Position numbers and translations under genes: made by a program. A stretch of DNA of 64,000 nucleotides, taken from NCBI GenBank assembly GCA_964389025.1, contig CAYMCQ010000001.1:1-64000 (forward strand). The letters are read 5' to 3'. Source of the stretch: CAYMCQ01 sp964389025. Lineage in GTDB: Bacteria > Verrucomicrobiota > Verrucomicrobiia > Limisphaerales > CAYMCQ01. Positions 1 through 8,873 of this stretch are shown one piece after another. Numbering within the stretch: position 1 is the stretch's first letter; each line of letters starts with the position of its first letter. The notes beneath the pieces are model-generated. The model had not been told where the DNA came from and did no database searches. It was given only the letters and a program-made list of their open reading frames with translations.

Positions 1-99
1 GCCTTCGAGCAAGTGCCGCTCAATGAGTTGTTTGCAAAAAACTCACCCTCGCAAATTGCCGCTGAAGCCCAAAACAACCAGACCTTGTTCGATTTTTAA
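1..99 (+). CDS. C-terminal end of an unidentified protein (partial)
   Basis: The window opens inside a reading frame in phase with base 1 that runs 32 codons to a TAA at 97-99 and ends in the residues QTLFDF. Codon use is ordinary and a stop codon followed by a long gap is what a gene end should look like. No domain can be recognised in so short a piece, so no function is offered. It could also be a chance open frame. Confidence 0.4.
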   Translation, partial: AFEQVPLNELFAKNSPSQIAAEAQNNQTLFDF

Positions 100-536
100 C
101 TGGACACTACTGAGTTACACGAGTCCCTCCGAACAATGGAAACCTCCGGCTGCGGCTCAAGCAGCCATGCGTGGCACGGCAAGGTCTTGCGGCCTTGAAC
201 CACCACGCCGCGCTCGAGCTGTTTCAATTTTTCTGCGACGGAATATTTTCAACCTGCGCACTAACGTCTCTCCTCGATGGCTTCATAACTTCCGTATGGA
301 CATGATCTGGCTTCCGTGACCGATGGTTCCGAAGAGGCGGCGGCCGGCGATCCGTTTCAAATTGAAGCGGGCCAGGATTAGTCCCCAGTATTTATTTCAC
401 ACACTTGTGGTTTGGCAGCCTGCTTTTTCGGGAAGCATCGCTCGCGAGGATAAACAGTTGAATACTCACAGAGCATTTGCAACTATGAACGGCAGTCCAA
501 GCACCAGAAACCATGATTGATGAGCGGGAAAATTTT
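100..536. other. Intergenic gap, probable upstream region of the PSD1 gene
   Basis: No convincing gene is seen in these 437 bases. The short open frames on both strands give low-complexity, Arg/Pro-rich translations with no recognisable motif. The region probably holds the promoter for the following PSD1 gene, but I cannot point to a clear -35/-10 pair. Confidence 0.4.
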
Positions 537-3500
537 ATGAGTGGAAACTTATGTCGCCCGGTTTTGAACGCAGGGATTGTAGCCGTTGCGTTCAGCCTCT
601 TGATCCGGGCGAATGCCGTCGAGGACAAGGTTGATTTCAACCGCGACATCCGTCCGGTCTTTTCAGAGAACTGTTATGCTTGTCACGGGCCTGATTCAAA
701 CAAGCGCAAGGCCGGTTTGCGCCTTGACATCAAGGAGGGCGCGCTCGCCAAGCTCAAGTCGGACAATTTCGCCATCGTCCCCGGTAATCCTGAAAAAAGT
801 GCGCTTGTTGGGCGCATCACGACGAAGGATGAGGACGACCGGATGCCGCCGCTCAAGACCGGCAAGCATTTGACAACGGCACAGATTGATTTGTTGAAGC
901 GATGGATCGCGCAAGGCGCAGAGTGGAAATCGCACTGGTCGTTCATCAAGCCGGAACGAACCGCGCCGCCCACAATCAAGAACAAATCATGGCCGCGCAA
1001 TCCCATTGATAATTTCATCCTCGCGCGACTCGAAAAGGAAAAGCTGAAGCCGTCGTCCGAGGCGGACAAGACGACGCTCATCCGCCGCGTGACATTCGAC
1101 CTGACCGGCTTGCCGCCAACGCCTGAAGAGGTGGACGCCTTTCTCGCCGACAAAAAATCCGCTGCTTACGAACGGCTTGTGGATCGCCTCTTGCAGTCGC
1201 CGCGTTTCGGTGAGCACGAGGCGCGTTACTGGCTCGACGCCGCGCGTTACGGCGACACGCACGGGCTGCATCTGGATAACGAGCGGTCCATGTGGCCGTA
1301 TCGTGACTGGGTCGTGGGCGCGTTCAATCGCAACGAGCGCTTCGATCAATTCACCATCGCGCAACTCGCGGGCGATTTGCTGCCCGACGCGACGCAGGAG
1401 CAGAAAATCGCGAGCGGATTCAATCGCTGCAATGTCAGCACGAGCGAGGGTGGGGCGATTGACGAGGAGTTTTATGTTCGTTACGCCGTTGACCGCACCG
1501 AGACGACGGCGGCGGTCTGGATGGGCTTGACGGTCGGCTGCGCGGTTTGCCACGACCACAAGTTCGATCCGATTTCGCAGAAGGAGTTTTACCAGCTCTA
1601 CGCGTTCTTCAACAATATGAACGAAAAGGCGATGGATGGGAATGCGCTGTTGCCGCCGCCAATAATGAAACTCCCGACGCCGGAGCAAAAGGTGAAGCTC
1701 GCGCAACTGAATGAATCCATCGCGGCGGTCGAAAAGCGCATCAGCGAAGAAGCAGCGAAGATCATATACACGGAGCCGAAGAAAATCACCTCCACGAACC
1801 CGCCCGCCGACTTTGTCTGGGTGGAGGATGATTTCCCGAAAGGCGCGAAGGTCGAGGCGAGCGGCGAAGCGTTGCTATGGATTGAGGGCACGAATGTTTT
1901 CAGCGGCAAGCGTGCGATCTCGCGCAAAGCCGACGGCGTCGCGCAGGATTTTTTTACAGGCGTGCCGCAACCGTTGCGCATCGGCAAAGATGACGTGCTG
2001 TTCGCCTACGTTTATCTCGACCCAACGAATTTGCCAAAGGCGATCATGTTGCAATTTCACACGAGCGACTGGCTGCATCGCGCGAACTGGGGCGATGAGG
2101 ACGCGATTCCGTTCGGCGACAAGAACACTTCCAAGAAATTGCTGATGGGAGCGTTGCCGAAGGCAGGCGAGTGGGTGCGATTAGAGATTAACGCGAGCAA
2201 ACTGGATTTGAAACCAGGCGCAAAGGTGGACGGCTTCGCGTTCACGCAATTCGGCGGGGTGGTTCGCTGGGACAAGGCTGGCGTCGTGACGACGACCGAT
2301 CAGGAAGACCGTTCGCCGGTTTCGCTGGCGGCGTGGCTGCAACAAGAAGCAGCAAGGGAGCCATCCACATTGCGTCGCGAGGTGCTGGATGCGATCAAGT
2401 TGAAGGGAAATGATCGCACGCCGGAGCAGGAGAAACTCATCCGAGAATATTACATCGCCAATGTTTACAAGGAGACGCGCCCGATCTTTGAACCGTTGCT
2501 GAAAGAAATTGCCGACATCCGCAAGCAGCGCGATGATTTGGACAATTCTCTTCCGGCCACAATGGTTTCGGCGGACATGGACAAGGCGCGCGAGGCGTTC
2601 GTCCTCAAGCGCGGTCAATACGATCAACGCGGCGATCCGGTGCCGCGCGCAGTTCCCGCTGCGCTTCCGTCATTGCCTGCGAGCCAGACCACCAACCGTC
2701 TCGACTTCGCGCGCTGGCTCGTCAGCCCGGAACATCCGCTGACGTCGCGCGTGACGGTGAACCGTTTCTGGCAGCAATTTTTCGGCACCGGCATCGTGAA
2801 AACATCGGGCGACTTCGGTGCGCAAGGCGAATGGCCGACGCACCCCGAGTTGCTCGACTGGCTCGCGACGGAATTCATCGGCAGCGGTTGGGATGTGAAG
2901 CACATGCTGCGTTTGATTGTCACGTCCGCGACGTATCGCCAAAGCTCCAATATCACGCCGGACAAGTTGCGCGCTGATCCGCAGAACCGTTTGCTCGCTC
3001 GCGGCCCGCGCTTCCGTCTCGATGCCGAGGAGATTCGCGACAACGCACTTTATGTCAGCGGATTGCTCATCGAGAAAATGGGAGGGCGCGGCGTGCGGCC
3101 GTATCAACCGCCGGGAATCTGGGAAGCGGTCGGTTACACCGCGAGCAACACCGCGAAATTCGAGCAGGATCATGGCGAAGCGTTGTATCGCCGCAGCCTT
3201 TACACGTTCTGGAAGCGCACCGCGCCGCCGCCGTATCTCACGACGTTCGATGCGCCGTCTCGCGAGAAGTATTGCACGCGCCGCGAACGCACGGACACGC
3301 CGTTGCAAGCGCTAGTCACAATGAACGATCCCGCCTACGTCGAAGCCGCGAGGCATTTGAGCGCGCGGATGATTCAGCGAAGCACCGATGCGAACGAACG
3401 TCTCGATTTCGGCTTTCGCCTTGTCACCGCGCGCCAGCCGTCGTCGTCCGAGCGAACTATTTTGAAAGAAGCCCTGAAAAAATATGAAGTAAGGTATTCG

Positions 3501-3641
3501 CGCGACAAGGAGGCGGCGAAGAAGTTGATCGCCGTCGGCGAATCAACGGTAAATGATAAACTGAATCCTTCCGAACTCGCTGCCTACACAATGGTTGCGA
3601 GCCTGTTGCTGAACATGGATGAAACGTTGAACAAAAACTAA
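537..3641 (+). CDS. PSD1 cytochrome c / DUF1549 / DUF1553 domain protein
   Basis: Large secreted heme protein of the kind typical of Planctomycetes and Verrucomicrobia. I prefer the ATG at 537 over the in-frame ATG at 513 because it gives a clean signal peptide (hydrophobic stretch about residues 8-27). A CYACH heme c motif follows at residues 46-50 (PSD1 domain). DUF1549 begins near residue 155, marked by DLTGLPPTPEEV, and DUF1553 fills about the last 300 residues (VNRFWQQFFG, RTDTPLQALVTMNDP). Length (about 1034 aa) suits the family. A DUF1501 protein lies 636 bases downstream, the usual partner. The biochemical role of this family is not settled; an extracytoplasmic redox or carbohydrate-related role is usually guessed. 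Confidence 0.93.
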   Translation: MSGNLCRPVLNAGIVAVAFSLLIRANAVEDKVDFNRDIRPVFSENCYACHGPDSNKRKAGLRLDIKEGALAKLKSDNFAIVPGNPEKSALVGRITTKDEDDRMPPLKTGKHLTTAQIDLLKRWIAQGAEWKSHWSFIKPERTAPPTIKNKSWPRNPIDNFILARLEKEKLKPSSEADKTTLIRRVTFDLTGLPPTPEEVDAFLADKKSAAYERLVDRLLQSPRFGEHEARYWLDAARYGDTHGLHLDNERSMWPYRDWVVGAFNRNERFDQFTIAQLAGDLLPDATQEQKIASGFNRCNVSTSEGGAIDEEFYVRYAVDRTETTAAVWMGLTVGCAVCHDHKFDPISQKEFYQLYAFFNNMNEKAMDGNALLPPPIMKLPTPEQKVKLAQLNESIAAVEKRISEEAAKIIYTEPKKITSTNPPADFVWVEDDFPKGAKVEASGEALLWIEGTNVFSGKRAISRKADGVAQDFFTGVPQPLRIGKDDVLFAYVYLDPTNLPKAIMLQFHTSDWLHRANWGDEDAIPFGDKNTSKKLLMGALPKAGEWVRLEINASKLDLKPGAKVDGFAFTQFGGVVRWDKAGVVTTTDQEDRSPVSLAAWLQQEAAREPSTLRREVLDAIKLKGNDRTPEQEKLIREYYIANVYKETRPIFEPLLKEIADIRKQRDDLDNSLPATMVSADMDKAREAFVLKRGQYDQRGDPVPRAVPAALPSLPASQTTNRLDFARWLVSPEHPLTSRVTVNRFWQQFFGTGIVKTSGDFGAQGEWPTHPELLDWLATEFIGSGWDVKHMLRLIVTSATYRQSSNITPDKLRADPQNRLLARGPRFRLDAEEIRDNALYVSGLLIEKMGGRGVRPYQPPGIWEAVGYTASNTAKFEQDHGEALYRRSLYTFWKRTAPPPYLTTFDAPSREKYCTRRERTDTPLQALVTMNDPAYVEAARHLSARMIQRSTDANERLDFGFRLVTARQPSSSERTILKEALKKYEVRYSRDKEAAKKLIAVGESTVNDKLNPSELAAYTMVASLLLNMDETLNKN

Positions 3642-3645
3642 AGAA

Positions 3646-3771
3646 AGTATTCAGTAAATCAGTGTTCGGTATTCAGTGGCTGCAACACGCGATTTCTGAA
3701 CACCGAAAACTGAAAGCTGAATACTGAACGCCGAATACTGAATACTGAAAACTGAACACTGGGAGTCAGCC
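3646..3771. repeat. Degenerate tandem repeats of ACTGAA / GAATACTGAA type
   Basis: The spacer between the PSD1 and S23 genes is made almost wholly of short imperfect units such as CTGAATACTGAA, CTGAACACTG and CCGAAAACTGAA. An opposite-orientation block (TTCGGTATTCAGT) sits at the left end. The same units return at 4246-4268, where they encode the last residues of the S23 protein (NTEH) and its stop. The repeat therefore brackets the S23 gene. Confidence 0.75.
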
Positions 3772-4263
3772 ATGAGTGCACAATCAAAATCGAAACCAAC
3801 CGAACGCCTCCCCTTCGCCCGGAGTTTCAAAGACCTGGTTGTGTATCAAAAAGCGCGCTCGCTTTCGCGCGAGGTGTTCAAGATCACAAAACGCTTTCCT
3901 CGCGAAGAAGCCTACTCGCTCACCGACCAATGGCGACGGGCGGCGCGTAGCATCGGCGCACAGATTTCCGAATCGTGGGCCAAGCGCCGTTACCCGCGCC
4001 ATTTTATAAGCAAGCTCACCGACGCTGATGGCGAGCAGATGGAAACACAACATTGGACGATAGTTGCTTTTGATGACGATTACATTTCGCGCGAAGAAGC
4101 GCAGCGCCTCGGCGGGCTGGCACTCGAAGTCGGGCGAATGCTCGGCGACATGATGCAAAATCCAGAATCCTTTTGCGGCGATGAATACGGCACCCTCAAA
4201 GAATCTCCCGTCTTGTATTTCGTGGACAAACCCTCCGACGACCCGCTGAACACCGAACACTGA
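3772..4263 (+). CDS. Four helix bundle protein (S23 / 23S rRNA intervening-sequence family)
   Basis: A 163-residue protein with the family signature: FKDLVVYQKARSL near residues 20-32, a RAARSIGAQISE-like central helix (about residues 59-70), and a FISKLTDADGEQMETQHW segment near residues 82-99. Members form small four-helix bundles of unknown molecular role. They are common in Verrucomicrobia, where they often appear singly between unrelated genes. Here it separates PSD1 from DUF1501, which are normally adjacent, and its 3' end is built from the flanking repeat. This suggests a mobile or recently inserted unit. Confidence 0.88.
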   Translation: MSAQSKSKPTERLPFARSFKDLVVYQKARSLSREVFKITKRFPREEAYSLTDQWRRAARSIGAQISESWAKRRYPRHFISKLTDADGEQMETQHWTIVAFDDDYISREEAQRLGGLALEVGRMLGDMMQNPESFCGDEYGTLKESPVLYFVDKPSDDPLNTEH

Positions 4264-4276
4264 ATACTTTTTCCAA

Positions 4277-5746
4277 ATGAACCCATTTCAAGAACATTTT
4301 CATCTCTCAAGTCGCCGTCACTTTTTCAAAACTACCGGTCTCGCCGCCGGACGCATTGCGCTGGCCGGCTTGATGTTTCCTGAACTGCTCCGCGCTGCGA
4401 CCAGGGACAAGGTTCGCGCGCATCCAGCTTTGCCCGGCTTGCCGCACTTCGCGCCGAAAGCGAAGCGAATGATTTATCTCTTCATGAACGGCGGGCCGTC
4501 ACAGATAGATTTGATGGATTATAAGCCGGGTCTCGACAAAATTTACGACACCGATCTGCCGGATTCGATCCGCATGGGGCAGCGCTTGACGACGATGACG
4601 AGCGGGCAGGCGCGTTTTCCCATCGCGCCGTCGAAATACGAGTTCAAGCAATACGGCAAGTCGGGTATGTGGTTCAGCGAGCTTTTGAAGAACACTGCGA
4701 AAGTCGCGGACGACATCGCGGTCATCAGGAGCGTTCACACCGAGGCCATCAATCACGATCCCGCTGTCACCTACATCCAGACCGGCAGCCAGATTCCCGG
4801 CAAGCCGAGCCTCGGTTCGTGGCTTTCCTACGGCCTCGGCAGCGAGTGCGATAATCTGCCCGCGTTCGTGGTGATGACGCCGAGCTGGTCGGCCAAGCGC
4901 GATGCACAGGCGCTGTATCAGCGATTGTGGGAAGCAGGCTTTCTGCCGACGAAGCACGCGGGCGTCGCGTTGCGGGCAAAAGGCGACTCCGTGCTTTATC
5001 TCAACGACCCGCCTGGCGTGGACCGCGAAACGCGGCGCGACATGCTCGACGCGCTCGCGAAACTCAACACCGCCGAATACAAAAAAGTTGGCGACCCGGA
5101 GATCAACACCCGCATCGCGCAATACGAAATGGCGTTTCGTATGCAATCTTCCGTGCCGGAGTTGACGAACATTTCCGGTGAATCGAAAGCCACGCTTGAT
5201 CTTTACGGGCCGGAAGTGACGACGCCCGGCACGTTCGCGCACAGTGCGTTGATGGCGCGGCGGCTCGTGGAGCGCGGCGTTCGTTGCATAGAGCTTTTCC
5301 ATCGCGAATGGGATCATCACGGCGACCTTACGCGCGACTTGCCGCTACAATGCCGCGACGTGGATCAGGCGTGCTACGGGCTCATCACCGATCTGAAGAA
5401 TCGCGGCATGTTGGACGACACGCTCGTCGTGTGGGGCGGCGAATTTGGGCGCACGGTTTATTGCCAGGGCAAACTCACGAAGGACAACTATGGTCGCGAC
5501 CATCATCCGCGCTGCTTCACGATGTGGATGGCCGGCGGCGGCGTGAAAGGCGGCACCGTCTATGGCGAGACCGACGACTTCAGCTACAACATAGTCAAAG
5601 ACCCCGTCCACATCCGCGACATCAACGCCACCATCCTCCACTGCCTCGGCATTGACCACACCCGGCTTTCCTACAAGTTTCAGGGGCTTGACCAGAAGTT
5701 GACGGGAGTGGAGGAAGCGAGTCCGGTCAAAGCCATACTCGTGTAA
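4277..5746 (+). CDS. DUF1501 domain protein, Tat-exported
   Basis: 489 residues. The N-terminus has a twin-arginine motif (SSRRHFFKTTG, residues 12-22) and a hydrophobic stretch, so Tat export is expected. DUF1501 is recognised by YLFMNGGPSQIDLMDYKPG near residues 66-84 and by later sulfatase-like features such as WGGEFGRT and GRDHHPRCF. The family is related to the alkaline phosphatase/sulfatase fold and nearly always accompanies PSD1 proteins, as here and again at 41399-45307. Function is unknown. The start is 13 bases after the S23 stop. Confidence 0.93.
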   Translation: MNPFQEHFHLSSRRHFFKTTGLAAGRIALAGLMFPELLRAATRDKVRAHPALPGLPHFAPKAKRMIYLFMNGGPSQIDLMDYKPGLDKIYDTDLPDSIRMGQRLTTMTSGQARFPIAPSKYEFKQYGKSGMWFSELLKNTAKVADDIAVIRSVHTEAINHDPAVTYIQTGSQIPGKPSLGSWLSYGLGSECDNLPAFVVMTPSWSAKRDAQALYQRLWEAGFLPTKHAGVALRAKGDSVLYLNDPPGVDRETRRDMLDALAKLNTAEYKKVGDPEINTRIAQYEMAFRMQSSVPELTNISGESKATLDLYGPEVTTPGTFAHSALMARRLVERGVRCIELFHREWDHHGDLTRDLPLQCRDVDQACYGLITDLKNRGMLDDTLVVWGGEFGRTVYCQGKLTKDNYGRDHHPRCFTMWMAGGGVKGGTVYGETDDFSYNIVKDPVHIRDINATILHCLGIDHTRLSYKFQGLDQKLTGVEEASPVKAILV

Positions 5747-5763
5747 AGGTCATTCTCAAATTT

Positions 5764-6987
5764 ATGAAAGCCGTTTCAAATTCCAACGATTCAACTTTTC
5801 ATTCCCGCCGTGACTTTGTGAAACGCGCGGGCGCGTTCGTTGGCGTCGCTGCTTTGGGTTTTCCACAACTCGCAAAGTCAGCCGAGAAGCCGATCCAAGG
5901 CTTCGAGAAAGTTGCCGAAGATCCGAATGCGTCGAAGGGCTGGCAGCCGGTCTCGGACAGGAAGATTCGTGTAGGCATCGTCGGATACGGCGTCTGCCAG
6001 TTCGGGTCGGCGTTTGGTTTTCAGAATCATCCGAACGTCGAGGTCGTGGCCGTCAGCGACTTGTTGCCGGAACGTTGCGCGGCGTTGGCAAAGGCGTGTC
6101 GCTGCGCGAAAACATATCTGTCGCTTGAAGAATTGGTGAAAGACGACAGCATCGAAGCGGTGTTCGTGGCCACGGATGCGCCGAGTCATGTGAAGCATTG
6201 CGTCGAGGTTTTGAAACACGGCAAGCACGTCGCAAGCGCGGTGCCGGCGATGTTTGGTTCGCTTGAGGAAGGCGACAAATTATTTCAAGCGGTCAAGAAG
6301 AGCGGTCGCAAATACATGATGTTCGAGACATCGGCGTTTCACGAAGACCTTTTTGCGATGCGGCAGATCTTCAACGCGGGTGGCTTGGGCAAACTCGTTT
6401 ATTCCGAGGGTGAATATTATCACTACATGGAGCAGCCGATTGATTCGTTCAGGGGATGGCGCGTCGGGTTGCCGCCGCAATGGTATCCGACCCACTCGAA
6501 CGCTTATTACAACTGCGTGACCGGAGGAAGTTTCACGGAAGTTTCTTGTCAGGGCATACTGAGCCGCGTCGGGCATTTGCAGCCGAAGAACAATCCTTAC
6601 AAGAACGCGTTCGGCACCGAGATCGCGCTGTTCCGCACGAGCGAAGGCGGCACGTCCCGCATGGCGGTAAGTTGGGACACGCCCGGCGACGGCGGCGAAA
6701 AGGGGCGCGTTCGTGGTCAGCGAGGCTCGTTCTACGGAAAATACGAGGGACTCGAAAAAAATCTTCCGAACACAAATCGCCCGCCATTGCCACCGGGTGT
6801 TTCTGCGGGCGGACACGGCGGCTCGCACGGTTATCTGATGAATGAGTTTGTCACCGCGATTCTTCAAGACCGAAAGCCGCTTGTGGATGTTACGATGGCT
6901 TTGAATTTGACCGCTGCGGGAATCGTGGCGCACCAATCGGCGTTGAAGGACGGCGAGACGCTGAAGATTCCACAATACAAGATTTGA
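5764..6987 (+). CDS. Gfo/Idh/MocA family oxidoreductase with Tat signal
   Basis: NAD(P)-dependent sugar or inositol dehydrogenase-like protein of 407 residues. A Tat motif (SRRDFVKRAG) lies at residues 14-23, followed by a hydrophobic segment ending near AKSAEK. The Rossmann domain starts near residue 67 with VGIVGYGVCQFGSAFG, and an EVVAVSDL strand end follows. The C-terminal alpha/beta domain follows. Tat-exported members bind their cofactor tightly before export, as in glucose-fructose oxidoreductase. Substrate cannot be read from the sequence. It lies 17 bases after the DUF1501 gene, probably in the same transcript. Confidence 0.9.
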   Translation: MKAVSNSNDSTFHSRRDFVKRAGAFVGVAALGFPQLAKSAEKPIQGFEKVAEDPNASKGWQPVSDRKIRVGIVGYGVCQFGSAFGFQNHPNVEVVAVSDLLPERCAALAKACRCAKTYLSLEELVKDDSIEAVFVATDAPSHVKHCVEVLKHGKHVASAVPAMFGSLEEGDKLFQAVKKSGRKYMMFETSAFHEDLFAMRQIFNAGGLGKLVYSEGEYYHYMEQPIDSFRGWRVGLPPQWYPTHSNAYYNCVTGGSFTEVSCQGILSRVGHLQPKNNPYKNAFGTEIALFRTSEGGTSRMAVSWDTPGDGGEKGRVRGQRGSFYGKYEGLEKNLPNTNRPPLPPGVSAGGHGGSHGYLMNEFVTAILQDRKPLVDVTMALNLTAAGIVAHQSALKDGETLKIPQYKI

Positions 6988-7058
6988 GAGCGAGTGGCCA
7001 CAGACGGCGTGGTCGAAAGATTTTCCAAAATAAAACTGCTGCTTCAGTTGCCACGCTT

Positions 7059-7089
7059 GTCAGTTGCGGAGATCACACGCGCAACTGAC
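7059..7089. terminator. Hairpin between convergent genes, possible bidirectional terminator
   Basis: A perfect 10-bp stem (GTCAGTTGCG pairing with CGCAACTGAC) with an 11-base loop lies between genes converging from 6987 and 7235. No T-run follows on either side, so intrinsic termination is uncertain. Confidence 0.35.
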
Positions 7090-7234
7090 GGCTCCACTCG
7101 CCCAATACCGCGATTGATTCATTGCAGTGCTAGGGCGGTGCGCTGGAGCATTTGGCGTCGAGGCGGCATTGGCGGCGGCGGTTTATGGTTCGGTTCACAA
7201 TTTGTGGGATGAATTCTCATGTTGTTATTCTGAA

Positions 7235-8803
7235 TCACAATTTCCTTTCCGCGAAGACGAGCGCGCCGGTTGGACAATGCTCCACGCACTCGGCCGCGAC
7301 TTTTTGCAAGCCCGCTTCGATTTCGCGGTTGAACGGCGCCGCCACGCGCACATCAAATCCGCGTCCGATGAACGTCAGCCCCAGCGGCTCGGCGGCCAGC
7401 TCCGTCAGCTTCACGCAAATGCCGCACAAGATGCACTTGCCCGGCTCGAACAGGATTCCACCCGGCTGCGCGTGCTGCTCGAATTTCCGCCGCTCCGAGC
7501 GGAAGCGGTTCGCATTCGCGCCATACACTTGCGCGTAATGCTGCAACACGCAGTTGCCCGACGAGCGGCAGTCGCAGTGCAGACAGCGCGACGATTCCAG
7601 CGCCGCCTCCGCCCGCGTGTGCCCGGCGCAGCGGTCGCACGGCGACACACTCGCGCCGGCCTTCGACGCGAGAATGAACGCCTTCAGTTCACTCGGATCG
7701 AGCCGCCCCATGAGGCTTGAAAATGGTTTCTCCGGTCGCCGCGCCGGCTGGCCGATCAGAAAGCGATGCACGCACTCCGCCGCAGCGCGACCTTCAGCCA
7801 TCGCCTTCACCAGTTGCTTTTGTGCGCGCACGGCGCTGCCGGCGGCAAAAACATTTTCGACCGGCGTCTGACAGGTGTTCGGATCCGCCTTGACCGAGTT
7901 GCCAGCCACGGGCAAACCCAGTTCCGCTGTGCTGTCCTTCGGTAATTCACCGGGGGCGAGCAGAATCGCATCAAACCCTCTGGCGAGACCTTCGAGCGTG
8001 ACCTGACTGCCCAGCGCGACGCCCAACTTGAATTCGATTCCCATCCGCGCGAGCAGCGCGATCTCGGCGTCCAGCACGGCGAAGGGCAGATCTTTTTCGG
8101 CCACGTCGCACAACGTCCCGCCCGCGCGGTCACGCCGATCCGCGACGGTGACGTGGTGCCCTTCGCGCGAAAGATAATATGCCGCCGCCAGCCCCGTCGG
8201 CCCCGCGCCGATGATCACGGCGCGTTTGCCGCTGGCCGGCTTGCGCGAAGTGACGTGCGGCTCCGGCTTCTGAAAATCCTGGTCCGTCACAAAGCGTTCC
8301 ATGTCGCGGATCGCCGCCGGGTCGTCCCAGTTGCCACGCCGGCAACCCTGCTCGCACGGGTGATGGCAAAGCCGCCCCAGCACACCCGCCAGCGGCAACG
8401 CCTGACGCACTGTCGCAATCGCTTCGTCCAATCGTCCCGTTTCGATTTGCCGCAGCATGACGGGAATGTTCAGCATCAACGGACACAACCGATGACACGG
8501 CGAAAGGCAATCGCCCACGTGATCGCTGAACAACAACTCCAACGCCGTCCGCCGCGCCTCGTGAACCTCCTCCGTCTCACTTTCAATGACCATGCCCGGC
8601 GCGACTTTCGTCCCGCAGGACGGCACGAGCTTGCCGTTCAGCTTTACGAGACAAACCTGGCAAGTGTTCAACGGGCCGCACTTCTCCAGGTAGCAAAGCG
8701 TCGGAATATCCATCGCCAGCTTGCGCGCGGCCGCGAGCACGCTTTCGCCTGGCTGCACCTCGACAGGCCGGTCGTCAATGGTGATGGTGAAGGCTGTGCT
8801 CAA
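7235..8803 (-). CDS. 2Fe-2S / FAD (GltD-like) / 4Fe-4S oxidoreductase, last gene of redox operon
   Basis: 522 residues that resemble the NuoG-like or FAD-dependent partner of a NuoEF-type diaphorase. An N-terminal plant-type 2Fe-2S domain has Cys37, 42, 48, 51 and 63. A cysteine-rich GltD N-terminal Fe-S domain spans about 95-170. An FAD Rossmann motif GAGPTG is at 199-204. A C-terminal 4Fe-4S segment follows (CILCGIC and later CVEHCPTGAL). The second, NAD(P)H-binding Rossmann domain of GltD proteins is missing: only about 35 residues separate ILLAPGE (281-286) from VENVFAAGSAV. NADH would then have to be oxidised by the NuoF partner encoded just upstream. Confidence 0.85.
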   Translation of the reverse strand: MSTAFTITIDDRPVEVQPGESVLAAARKLAMDIPTLCYLEKCGPLNTCQVCLVKLNGKLVPSCGTKVAPGMVIESETEEVHEARRTALELLFSDHVGDCLSPCHRLCPLMLNIPVMLRQIETGRLDEAIATVRQALPLAGVLGRLCHHPCEQGCRRGNWDDPAAIRDMERFVTDQDFQKPEPHVTSRKPASGKRAVIIGAGPTGLAAAYYLSREGHHVTVADRRDRAGGTLCDVAEKDLPFAVLDAEIALLARMGIEFKLGVALGSQVTLEGLARGFDAILLAPGELPKDSTAELGLPVAGNSVKADPNTCQTPVENVFAAGSAVRAQKQLVKAMAEGRAAAECVHRFLIGQPARRPEKPFSSLMGRLDPSELKAFILASKAGASVSPCDRCAGHTRAEAALESSRCLHCDCRSSGNCVLQHYAQVYGANANRFRSERRKFEQHAQPGGILFEPGKCILCGICVKLTELAAEPLGLTFIGRGFDVRVAAPFNREIEAGLQKVAAECVEHCPTGALVFAERKL

Positions 8804-8846
8804 AACGCAACCCCTTTCGATTCACCGGCGGCCTTCACCGTTGGGC

Positions 8847-8873
8847 GTTTGGGTATTCGGGTGTTTGGGTATT
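8847..8873. repeat. Short direct repeat between the NuoEF-like and FAD/Fe-S genes
   Basis: The 11-mer GTTTGGGTATT occurs at 8847-8857 and again at 8863-8873, inside a run of related TTGGGCG/TTCGGGT units. It fills most of the 70-base gap between the two genes, which is the only sizeable gap in the operon. Confidence 0.55.

Noticed and set aside
987..1706. 239-codon open frame on the - strand
   Set aside because: Shadow of the PSD1 gene.
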